From positions 29,663 through 93,662 of the forward strand of contig JALTKS010000118.1 in NCBI GenBank assembly GCA_027006175.1: a stretch of 64,000 nt of DNA. The letters are read 5' to 3'. The notes under the pieces are model-generated. The model was not told the DNA's origin, searched no databases, and saw nothing but the letters and a program-made list of their open reading frames with translations. Shown in pieces: positions 56,750 through 64,000 of the stretch. This DNA is from Gammaproteobacteria bacterium. Lineage in GTDB: Bacteria > Pseudomonadota > Gammaproteobacteria > AKS1. Positions within the stretch are counted from its first letter, which is position 1. Each line of letters begins with the position of its first letter. Position numbers and translations under genes: made by a program.

Positions 56750-58719
56750 TCATTGACTTTGTCAAGCAACAAACTACCCGACTGATGTAAACAAGCCTGC
56801 CAGCCTTTTTCTAACCACGTTGTTGATACTTTCTCCGAAATTAATGCGGGGCCTGATATAATTTCGCCCACAGCAAGCTGTTCGCGCTTGTAAAGAGGAA
56901 CTGGCTGCTTAACACCATGCAATGTGACCTGCTCTGAATGTTGATGCGACTGGTGATTACTCTCATGCAAATTAAGCGTGGCAGGTTTGGCTTTTAATCT
57001 TGCCCTTATCGTCACCAATTCAATCGGCAAATCAAGCCGATGCCCATAACGTTGTTGATGTGCGCGATGAAAATCATCAACTACTTTATCCATATCAGAC
57101 CATGCAATGCTCAGCGCCGATGACTGTCCTTGATAACAAAGATCAAGTGATGCAGTCATCGTTAGATCTGCTGCTGATACACCTTCATCAGAAAGTGCCT
57201 GCATGCCCTGTTTGGCCATTACGTCTATTTTCTCATTAATCTCTGTTACAGCCACTGATGACAGCAAACGGTTAATACTCTGGGAATATTCTCTGCCTCG
57301 CGGTGCAACCAACATCCCCAATGCGGAAAGCACGCCGCCATGTATCGGGACGATGGCTTCACGTAATGACAACGCATCTGCCAAAGCACAAACATGCAAG
57401 CCCCCCGCGCCACCAAAACTTGCCAAAGTAAAATCACGGGGATCAATTCCCCGCTGCAGGGAAATAACACGTAAGGCCCTTGCCATATGTTCGTTGGCTA
57501 TTTTTATAATGCCTTCTGCAGCCACCTCAACCGTTGTCTGCATTGCGCAAGCGATGTTCCCAATAGCTTGCCTTGCGGCCTCCACGTCAAGTGTCATTGC
57601 CCCGCCTAAAAAGGCACTTGCCTGTAACCGACCTAAAACCAAATTGGCATCAGTGACCGTGGCTTGCTGCCCTCCTTGTCCATAACAAGCCGGTCCCGGA
57701 CTTGCTCCCGCTGACGCTGGCCCGACCTGTAACAAACCGCCCGCATCAACACTGGCCAATGAACCACCACCGGCACCAATCGTATGCATATCAACCATGG
57801 GAACAGCAACAGGATAGCCAGCAATATTTGCCTGATTGGTCAAACTAATTTCAGTATCGATCAATGCCACATCCGTTGAGGTGCCACCCATATCAAAACT
57901 GAGTAATTGTGATTTTCCAGCCGCACGCCCAACAAATTGTGCCCCCGCCAAACCGCCCGCAGGACCTGACAAAAGCAAGTGCACTGCCATCTCTCCCGCT
58001 TTTTCTGCCGAAACTGTCAGACCTGAACTTTGCATGACCGATACAACAGCCGGCGCAACATTCTCTTGTAAGCGTAATAAATAACCTTGCACCAACGGGC
58101 CCACACTGGCGTTTAACCAGGTTGTGATGCCGCGTTCATATTCTTTATATTCAGGTAATACCGCTGATGAACGTGAAATAAATATCCCTTGCGGCACAAT
58201 CTCTGCGATGGCTTTTTCAAAAGAATCATCTAAAAATGAAAATAATAAATTAATCGCAACCGCATCAGGCTTTAATTCAAGCAATATTGTCCTAAGCGCT
58301 GCCAAATCGGTCTCGGTGAGTGGTTCTACTACCTGCCCATCTGCGGATAATCGCCCGCCGGTTTCTAGACATAACGCCGGCGCAACAGGTGGCTCAGTGA
58401 AGGCTGGTTGTAAATCGTACAACGAGGCGCGAGCCTGACGGCCAATACGCAGCACATCGCTTAAACCACGGTTGCTTATATAAGCAGTACGAACACCTTT
58501 GCCTTCCAATACCGCATTGGTGGCCACGGTTGAACCATGAATAATCGTCAGATCGGAGTCAACGTCCAGGCCCAGCTCTTTTATACCTTTAAGAATTGCC
58601 TCCTCAGGGGCATGCGGTGTAGAAAGCACTTTATGAATTTGTAAACCCTGTTCTGTCTGCAACACAAAATCTGTAAACGTGCCGCCAGTATCGACCCCAA
58701 GTAACATCTTTTTCCCCAT
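56746..58719 (-). CDS. Hydantoinase A/5-oxoprolinase family protein
   Basis: 657 residues of the N-methylhydantoinase A type ATPase fold: LGVDTGGTFTDFVL at the start (phosphate 1), IHGSTVATNAVLEGKG near 60, LSFDMGGTSTDVALID near 270, a GAGGGSLASVD segment near 315, and FGGAGGLHVCALADAL near 435. These enzymes use ATP to open cyclic imides or ketones with a partner HyuB-type subunit. No partner is next to it, and the natural substrate is not known. Convergent with the EAL-HDOD gene, sharing 4 bases. Confidence 0.88.
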   Translation of the reverse strand: MGKKMLLGVDTGGTFTDFVLQTEQGLQIHKVLSTPHAPEEAILKGIKELGLDVDSDLTIIHGSTVATNAVLEGKGVRTAYISNRGLSDVLRIGRQARASLYDLQPAFTEPPVAPALCLETGGRLSADGQVVEPLTETDLAALRTILLELKPDAVAINLLFSFLDDSFEKAIAEIVPQGIFISRSSAVLPEYKEYERGITTWLNASVGPLVQGYLLRLQENVAPAVVSVMQSSGLTVSAEKAGEMAVHLLLSGPAGGLAGAQFVGRAAGKSQLLSFDMGGTSTDVALIDTEISLTNQANIAGYPVAVPMVDMHTIGAGGGSLASVDAGGLLQVGPASAGASPGPACYGQGGQQATVTDANLVLGRLQASAFLGGAMTLDVEAARQAIGNIACAMQTTVEVAAEGIIKIANEHMARALRVISLQRGIDPRDFTLASFGGAGGLHVCALADALSLREAIVPIHGGVLSALGMLVAPRGREYSQSINRLLSSVAVTEINEKIDVMAKQGMQALSDEGVSAADLTMTASLDLCYQGQSSALSIAWSDMDKVVDDFHRAHQQRYGHRLDLPIELVTIRARLKAKPATLNLHESNHQSHQHSEQVTLHGVKQPVPLYKREQLAVGEIISGPALISEKVSTTWLEKGWQACLHQSGSLLLDKVND

Positions 58720-58813
58720 AACCTTTATATGTGATGTATATCGCTACAATTTAATGAAGCTTAATATTATACTCAGGACATCATAACAAGCCTTCAAACA
58801 AGGCGGAGAAAAA

Positions 58814-59776
58814 ATGTCGGGCGAGACACTTATTCAAGTTGAACATTTATATCGTGACTATGGCAATTTACACGCCCTCCGCGATATCAACCTGACCCTT
58901 AAACGCGGCGAAGTACTTGGCTTTCTTGGTCCTAATGGCGCAGGTAAATCAACTACCATGCAAATTATTAGTGGCAATCTGGCGCCAACCTCCGGGCAGG
59001 TAAGAATTAATGGCTTTGATATTCTTGATGAACCTCGTCAGGCGAAAGCGGCATTAGGTTTTTTACCCGAACAACCACCGCTTTACCATGAACTGAAGGT
59101 TAACGAATATCTTGAATATTGCGCGCATCTTAACCGCATTGCGAAACCTTATATTAACGACACAGTACAAAAAGCCTGTGAACGTTGTGGGCTGGCCGAT
59201 GTGCGTAAACGCCTCATTGGAAACCTTTCTAAAGGCTATCAGCAACGTGTTGGGATCGCACAAGCAATTATTCATAACCCGGAAGTGGTGATTCTCGATG
59301 AGCCAACGGTGGGACTTGACCCTATACAGATTATTGAAATTCGTGATTTGATACGAGAATTAGGAAATGACCACAGTGTCATTTTATCAACCCACATTCT
59401 GCCCGAAGTCCAATCGACTTGTGATCGGGTCATCATTATTAATCAGGGACGTATTGCACTGGAAGATTCACTTGCAGGTCTTGAAACACGTCTGGGCAAT
59501 AATCAAATTACCGTATCGTTAGAAAATCCGCCTGATGCTGCAACACTCATGGCACTATCGGGTATTAAAGAACTTGAACAGCTTTCCAAACACCAATTTC
59601 AACTGCATACGAGCGATGACTTTAATCCTGCTGACTTTGCCCGTTCTGCTGTTAACAATAATTGGCAACTCTGTGAATTAACACCAAAGAGCAATTCGCT
59701 TGAACAAATTTTTATTGATATTACCTGCAACGACAATCACATGAATACGCCTCAAACAGAAGGCAACGCATCATGA
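58814..59776 (+). CDS. ABC transporter ATPase (Gld-type)
   Basis: 320 residues: Walker A GPNGAGKST near 39, signature LSKGYQQRV near 138, Walker B VVILDEPTVGLDP near 158, and switch His in STHILPEVQ near 193. The last 90 residues form a separate C-terminal domain. The 4-base overlap with the permease gene and the gldG-like and DUF4340 genes next door mark a four-gene operon. Substrate unknown. Confidence 0.93.
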   Translation: MSGETLIQVEHLYRDYGNLHALRDINLTLKRGEVLGFLGPNGAGKSTTMQIISGNLAPTSGQVRINGFDILDEPRQAKAALGFLPEQPPLYHELKVNEYLEYCAHLNRIAKPYINDTVQKACERCGLADVRKRLIGNLSKGYQQRVGIAQAIIHNPEVVILDEPTVGLDPIQIIEIRDLIRELGNDHSVILSTHILPEVQSTCDRVIIINQGRIALEDSLAGLETRLGNNQITVSLENPPDAATLMALSGIKELEQLSKHQFQLHTSDDFNPADFARSAVNNNWQLCELTPKSNSLEQIFIDITCNDNHMNTPQTEGNAS

Positions 59777-60525
59777 TATTTTCAATCGCCCTACGTGAAT
59801 TCCGCAACATGCTTAACTCACTGCTTGCATGGATTATCATGGCAGGGGTTAGCATTATTATTTTTCTTATTTTCGTGACCCTCGTTAAAGCTTATATCGA
59901 AAACCCTAATAACAGCCTTGGTGGCCAGGGCGTCACCAGCACCATTACCGCAACTATTTTCTATTTCTATAGTTATTTATTTATACTCATTGCCCCCATG
60001 CTAAGCATGCGAAGTTTTAGTGGCGAATTTAAAAACAAAACCTCGCAACTGCTTTTTTCAGCGCCGATTAGCATGACAGAAATTGTCTTAGGAAAATGTC
60101 TTGGTTTATATTTATTTACCTTGCTCACCAGCCTGATTCCTATTGTTATTACTCTCTCTATACTGTTTGGTAGCCAGCTTGATAGTGGCTTATACCTCTC
60201 ATCGTTACTCGGGTTTGTATTGGTTAGCTTTACCTTTATTACTATTGGGGTCTTTGCCTCTTCTTTAACCGAACACATTGGACTCGCAGCATTAAGCAGC
60301 CTTGGTATTATTTTGAGTTTATTCTGGCTTGTTGAATTAATCGCCTCACTCATAAAACTGGAAAGCCTGCAGTCAGCATTGCAATACTTGTCTATTTCAG
60401 AACATGCGGCTGCTTTTTATAATGGACAAATTAATAGTACTGACCTTGTGTATTTCATTTTAATTATCACCAGTTTTATTGTCTTGACTATCCGCAGACT
60501 CGATAGTTACCGGCTACAGCATTGA
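59773..60525 (+). CDS. ABC transporter permease (Gld/ABC-2 type)
   Basis: 250 residues, six membrane helices (e.g. LLAWIIMAGVSIIIFLIFVTL near 18; IFYFYSYLFILIAPMLSM near 57; LFTLLTSLIPIVITLSILF near 114; LGFVLVSFTFITIGVFAS near 140; LSSLGIILSLFWLVELIASL near 178; LVYFILIITSFIVLTI near 228). ABC-2/GldF-like layout without extracytoplasmic domain. Overlaps the ATPase gene by 4 bases; the gldG-like gene follows by 11. Confidence 0.9.
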   Translation: MIFSIALREFRNMLNSLLAWIIMAGVSIIIFLIFVTLVKAYIENPNNSLGGQGVTSTITATIFYFYSYLFILIAPMLSMRSFSGEFKNKTSQLLFSAPISMTEIVLGKCLGLYLFTLLTSLIPIVITLSILFGSQLDSGLYLSSLLGFVLVSFTFITIGVFASSLTEHIGLAALSSLGIILSLFWLVELIASLIKLESLQSALQYLSISEHAAAFYNGQINSTDLVYFILIITSFIVLTIRRLDSYRLQH

Positions 60526-60535
60526 GAATATAAAA

Positions 60536-61873
60536 ATGAATGTCACCAAAAAAACTCACTGGCAGTATCGACTACAAAATATCTTATTCACTTTATTGTT
60601 TCTGGTTTTTATTGCCATGTTGGCATGGCTGGGGCAACGTTATAATTTCAGCTATGATGCAACAGAAAATAACCGCAACACACTGTCACCGGCAAGCATC
60701 GAGTTATTAAAAAAAATTGATGGTCCTGTTTCAATTACCTCGTTTGTTGCCCAGAGTGAAAGAATAGAAAAATTCATTAAACGCTACCAACGCTATAAAA
60801 ATGATATCAGCCTTAGCTTTATTGATCCCGATATTGAACCACAGCTTGCACGCGAAAATGGTATCCGCGTAAAAGGGGAGCTGGTTCTACGTTATGGTGA
60901 CCGCCGCGAAAACCTGCAGGTTCTCACCGAGCAAGTAATGAGTAATGTGCTACAACGCCTCGCCCGCAGCGCCGAGCGTTATATTGTTTTTCTTGAAGGC
61001 CACGGTGAACGTAGCCCGCGCGGACAAGCCAACCACGATCTATCTGACTGGGCGACACAGTTACAGGCACGTGGCCTGAATACACAAACCATTAACCTTG
61101 GTGCCACCCAAAAAATCCCTGAAAATGTTGCGGCACTGGTTATTGCTGGGCCACAGGTTGATTTGCTGCCAGGCGAGATGTCTATTATCGGTAACTACCT
61201 TGCCAATGGTGGCAACCTGCTCTGGCTAGCCGAGCCCGGTGAGCTACATGGTCTTGGCGCATTAGCTGAACAATTAGGTATTGAATTTCTTCCCGGCATG
61301 ATTGTTGACCCCACGACTCAACGTCTGGGCCTTGATGACCCGCGCATTACCGTGATTGCTGAATACGGTACGCAAGCGGTCACTAATAATTTTTCGAACC
61401 TGACGTTATTCCCACAAGCCAGTGCCATTGACCTTGTCGAAGGCAGTGAATGGCAAGCAGACCCGTTCCTCATTACTGCTGCCAATAGCTGGTCTGAAAC
61501 CGGCCCACTTAAAGGCGAACTAGGACTCGATGCTGGCGAGGATATTCCCGGCCCGCTTAATCTGGGCGTCATTTTAACTCGCAACCAATCTACCGATACA
61601 CAGCAAGAACAGCGTGTCATTGTCGTTGGTGATGGTGACTTTCTTTCCAATCAATACCTCGGTAACGCGGGCAATCAGGATCTTGGCCTGAACCTTGTTA
61701 ACTGGTTAAGCCGTGATGATACATTTCTTGATATCCCCGTTAAAACCCCCACCGATTTATCTCTGGAATTATCACCTTCTACTGCCGGTTTTATTGGCTT
61801 GATTTTTATTCTTCTTCCTATTGTACTACTGGTCGTCGGATTCTTAATCTGGCAACGTCGCCGCCGAAGCTAA
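60536..61873 (+). CDS. GldG-like auxiliary ABC protein
   Basis: 445 residues: N-terminal membrane helix (ILFTLLFLVFIAMLAWLGQ, near 15-33), a large outer domain (GIPV-like IRVKGELVLRYGDRRENLQVL near 110, YIVFLEGHGERSPRG near 143, VIAGPQVDLLPGEMSIIGNYL near 200 in parts) and a C-terminal membrane helix (GLIFILLPIVLLVVGFLIWQRRRRS, near 417). Matches the ABC_transp_aux/GldG family. In Bacteroidetes GldG belongs to gliding/type IX systems; in proteobacteria the role is not known. Confidence 0.88.
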   Translation: MNVTKKTHWQYRLQNILFTLLFLVFIAMLAWLGQRYNFSYDATENNRNTLSPASIELLKKIDGPVSITSFVAQSERIEKFIKRYQRYKNDISLSFIDPDIEPQLARENGIRVKGELVLRYGDRRENLQVLTEQVMSNVLQRLARSAERYIVFLEGHGERSPRGQANHDLSDWATQLQARGLNTQTINLGATQKIPENVAALVIAGPQVDLLPGEMSIIGNYLANGGNLLWLAEPGELHGLGALAEQLGIEFLPGMIVDPTTQRLGLDDPRITVIAEYGTQAVTNNFSNLTLFPQASAIDLVEGSEWQADPFLITAANSWSETGPLKGELGLDAGEDIPGPLNLGVILTRNQSTDTQQEQRVIVVGDGDFLSNQYLGNAGNQDLGLNLVNWLSRDDTFLDIPVKTPTDLSLELSPSTAGFIGLIFILLPIVLLVVGFLIWQRRRRS

Positions 61874-61874
61874 A

Positions 61875-62720
61875 ATGAATTCACGCCTACTGCTTAATTT
61901 ATTTTTATTACTGTGTGTTGTTGCACTGGGCACCTTTATTTTCACAAGCCCTGATACAACAGAAGACAAGATCATTCGGCTTGGTGGACCTGAAGCAGAT
62001 GCCATTACAACAATGACGATTCAACGTAATGGGCTTGGTGATATTTTCCTGGAAAAAAAAGATGACGTCTGGTGGATGACCAACCCTTATAAAGTACGTG
62101 CGAATCAGGTACCCATTGATGCTTTGCTTACATTCCCTCAGACCATCAGCCATTCACGATTTTCTGCGCAAGGAAAGAACTTACGCGACTACGACCTACA
62201 ACCCGCTAAAGCAAGTTTGGCGCTTAATGGCCAGGAATACTTGTTTGGTAACATCGAGCATATTAATAAACGCCGCTATATTCTAAAAGACAATACTATA
62301 CATCTCACTACTGATCTTTTTTATCATCGCTTGCGCACTAACACAGAAGCGTTTATCAGCCCTAAATTAATTCCTGACAATAGTCAGATCACCACTCTGA
62401 CGCTACCTGACATTTCTCTCAACAAATCAGCACAAGGTGAATGGTTGATATCAGGTAAACAATCAATGAAAACAATTTCCGCTGATGCAATTCAAACCTT
62501 GCTGGATCATTGGCAACATAAACAGGCCATACAAGTACTCCCTGCTGAAATAAAGGGTAATGAAATACCCATACAATTAGTCTTTGCCGATAACTCGACT
62601 ATTAATTTTTTGCTTAGTCATTCCAAAAATAATTTCATACTTATTCGACAAGACCTTGGACTGCAGTACCAACTACCAAAAACAGCTGCAAACGATCTGC
62701 TGACCCTTAACAAACAATAA
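61875..62720 (+). CDS. DUF4340 domain protein
   Basis: 281 residues, one N-terminal membrane helix (LLLNLFLLLCVVALGTFIF, near 4-22) and an outer domain of DUF4340 type with IRLGGPEADAITTMTIQRNGLGD and KKDDVWWMTNPYKVRANQVPIDALL in parts. Usually coded after a gldG-like gene, as here. Function not known; one base after the gldG-like stop. Confidence 0.85.
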   Translation: MNSRLLLNLFLLLCVVALGTFIFTSPDTTEDKIIRLGGPEADAITTMTIQRNGLGDIFLEKKDDVWWMTNPYKVRANQVPIDALLTFPQTISHSRFSAQGKNLRDYDLQPAKASLALNGQEYLFGNIEHINKRRYILKDNTIHLTTDLFYHRLRTNTEAFISPKLIPDNSQITTLTLPDISLNKSAQGEWLISGKQSMKTISADAIQTLLDHWQHKQAIQVLPAEIKGNEIPIQLVFADNSTINFLLSHSKNNFILIRQDLGLQYQLPKTAANDLLTLNKQ

Positions 62721-62730
62721 AGCTGACACC

Positions 62731-63546
62731 ATGCCAGAATTACCCGAAGTTGAAACCACCCGTTTAGGGATCAGTCCCCATATCGAAAACCAGACTGTTA
62801 GTTCCGTAATCATTCGCAATGGCAAACTTCGCTGGCCTGTGCCGACATCCATCAAGAAAAAACTCCCTGACCAAAAACTGCATTCTATTACTCGACGTGG
62901 TAAATACCTGATACTCGACTTCGGTAATGGTTACCTGTTAATGCACCTTGGCATGTCTGGCAGTTTACAAATTGTTGAACCAACAAGCGAACTACGCAAA
63001 CACGATCACGTTGATATTATTTTTAACAACAAGCAATGCCTGCGCTACCACGACCCACGCCGCTTCGGCAGCATCCTCTGGACAAGCAAACCACCGCAGG
63101 AACATAAACTATTAAAAGATCTCGGTCCCGAACCACTCGATAAACAATTTTCAGCACAACATCTATGGGAGCGCTCACGCAAACGTCGCGTTACGATTAA
63201 ACAATTTATTATGGACAGCCACAATGTTGTCGGTGTTGGCAATATCTACGCCAGTGAATCCCTGTTTCGTGCCGGCATCCACCCCCGCCGCGCCGCGGGC
63301 AAAGTGAGCCTTGAACAATACAAATTATTAGTGAAAGCGATCAAGGCCGTTATTAAAGCGGCGATTAAACAAGGCGGCACAACCTTACGGGACTTTACCG
63401 GTGGCGATGGCAAACCCGGTTACTTTAAACAACGCCTGAATGTTTACGGACGCAAAGGTGAACCCTGCCGACAATGTGGTAAAACCGTTAGTCATTGTGT
63501 CATGGGGCAACGTGCGACCTACTATTGCACCGTTTGTCAGAAGTGA
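62731..63546 (+). CDS. mutM: Formamidopyrimidine-DNA glycosylase
   Basis: Removes oxidised purines such as 8-oxoguanine and cuts the DNA. 271 residues with catalytic N terminus PELPEVETTR (Pro1 and Glu), catalytic Lys in HLGMSGSLQI near 72, DPRRFGSILW near 108, NVVGVGNIYASESLFRAGI near 168-187, GGTTLRDFTGGDGKPGYF near 213, and a zinc finger with CRQC and YYCTVCQ at the end. Last gene of the window; a repeat region follows. Confidence 0.97.
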   Translation: MPELPEVETTRLGISPHIENQTVSSVIIRNGKLRWPVPTSIKKKLPDQKLHSITRRGKYLILDFGNGYLLMHLGMSGSLQIVEPTSELRKHDHVDIIFNNKQCLRYHDPRRFGSILWTSKPPQEHKLLKDLGPEPLDKQFSAQHLWERSRKRRVTIKQFIMDSHNVVGVGNIYASESLFRAGIHPRRAAGKVSLEQYKLLVKAIKAVIKAAIKQGGTTLRDFTGGDGKPGYFKQRLNVYGRKGEPCRQCGKTVSHCVMGQRATYYCTVCQK

Positions 63547-63557
63547 ATTTTTGTGGA

Positions 63558-63648
63558 GGTCGCTGACATCGGTTATTGCACATCGCCGAGACAAACGCCC
63601 TGTGGGACGCTTGTAATTCGGCGCTGCACAACAACCGATATCAGCTCC
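63558..63648. repeat. 91-nt hairpin element A, copy 1
   Basis: Imperfect palindrome: TGACATCGGTTATTGCACATCGCCGA on one side and TTCGGCGCTGCACAACAACCGATATCA on the other, with centre ACAAACGCCC TGT GGGACGCTTGT also self-pairing. Copy 2 lies 311 bases on and differs at only two positions. No open reading frame. Confidence 0.88.
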
Positions 63649-63681
63649 CTAAACAAAGGTAGATAACCCGAAACCACCAGC

Positions 63682-63820
63682 AATGATGTCAGAGCTTAGC
63701 TGATGGCTGCTCAAAGAATCTCTACGAGCTTCATTATGAGTACCCTAACAGAGGTTCAGGGCAATTGAATCGAACAAAGTGAGATTCCCTGAGCCAGCAG
63801 CTAAGCTCTGGCAGCAGTGC
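63682..63820. repeat. Long inverted repeat B between the two A elements
   Basis: The stretch 63682-63724 (with CAGAGCTTAGCTGATGGC) and the reverse complement of 63775-63820 (with CAGAGCTTAGCTGCTGGC) match over about 40 bases with a few gaps, so the whole could fold as a long hairpin around a loop of some 50 bases. Confidence 0.75.
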
Positions 63821-63868
63821 GAACCTCATTAAAAATTAACACCAATCCAAATAAATAATTTACGAGAA

Positions 63869-63959
63869 GGTCACTGACATCGGTTATTGCACATCGCCGA
63901 GACAAACGCCCTGCGGGACGCTTGTAATTCGGCGCTGCACAACAACCGATATCAGCTCC
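63869..63959. repeat. 91-nt hairpin element A, copy 2
   Basis: Same orientation as copy 1; two differences in 91 bases (G/A near the start and T/C in the loop). Ends with GATATCAGCTCC. Confidence 0.88.
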
Positions 63960-63973
63960 TTAGGAGAATAGAA

Positions 63974-63994
63974 AATAGGTCTCTGGAACCTATT
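63974..63994. repeat. Dispersed 21-nt palindromic element (copy 4)
   Basis: AATAGGT CTCTGGA ACCTATT, six bases before the window end, close after the second A element. The region from 63547 to 64000 therefore contains only repeats, no gene. Confidence 0.9.
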
Positions 63995-64000
63995 AAATCA

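Overview
The window is a chromosomal segment of a free-living, non-enteric gammaproteobacterium of moderate GC. It carries two blocks whose gene order I recall from Pseudomonas aeruginosa: metX-metW / pilTU / pyrBC / ruvX / yqgE / tonB3 / gshB / pilGHIJK-chpABC, and xthA(crc)-pyrE / slmA-argB-algC-dut-coaBC-radC-rpmBG. The likeness rests on recalled gene order and on protein motifs, not on a search, so I do not name a genus. No rRNA, tRNA, CRISPR array, prophage or complete insertion sequence was seen.

Layout. 1-8600: the 5' end of a transketolase gene (cut by the window edge) with a long structured leader, an orphan PhnD-type binding protein, then an S-adenosylmethionine (SAM) block: metK behind a near-consensus promoter, a SAM-II riboswitch and a terminator; ahcY behind an SAH riboswitch; then metF, bioA and rsmE. 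MetK makes SAM, AhcY clears SAH, MetF supplies methyl groups for methionine, and BioA and RsmE consume SAM. 8601-20206: the complete Pil-Chp chemosensory cluster (pilGHIJK-chpABC, minus strand) that steers type IV pili; the retraction ATPases PilT and PilU lie at 28.6-30.8 kb. 20530-28597: gshB, an apbE / NusG-II / Gx-transporter redox cassette, tonB, yqgE, ruvX, then pyrB, a catalytically dead pyrC' and a PyrK-like iron-sulfur flavoprotein. 30.9-37.4 kb: yggS-proC-yggT-yggU, a dynamin-like GTPase, metX-metW.

37.4-40.5 kb is the least ordinary part: an ECF sigma factor, its zinc-type anti-sigma factor, an exported protein made mostly of 18.7 acidic heptads, and a small exported beta-barrel protein, all on the minus strand. 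This is my best candidate for an undescribed system. 40.6-53.5 kb holds ampG, xthA, pyrE, an unknown exported protein bordered by repeats, a TauE-type permease, and slmA-argB-algC-dut-coaBC with divergent radC. 53.6-63.5 kb holds rpmB-rpmG, a fatty acid desaturase, an EAL-HDOD protein, an orphan hydantoinase-type protein, a Gld-type ABC operon, and mutM.

Several intergenic spaces carry palindromic repeats. A 21-nt element occurs at 45.3 kb (twice), 54.1 kb and 63.97 kb. The last 450 bases hold two almost identical 91-nt hairpin elements around a different long inverted repeat, with no gene.
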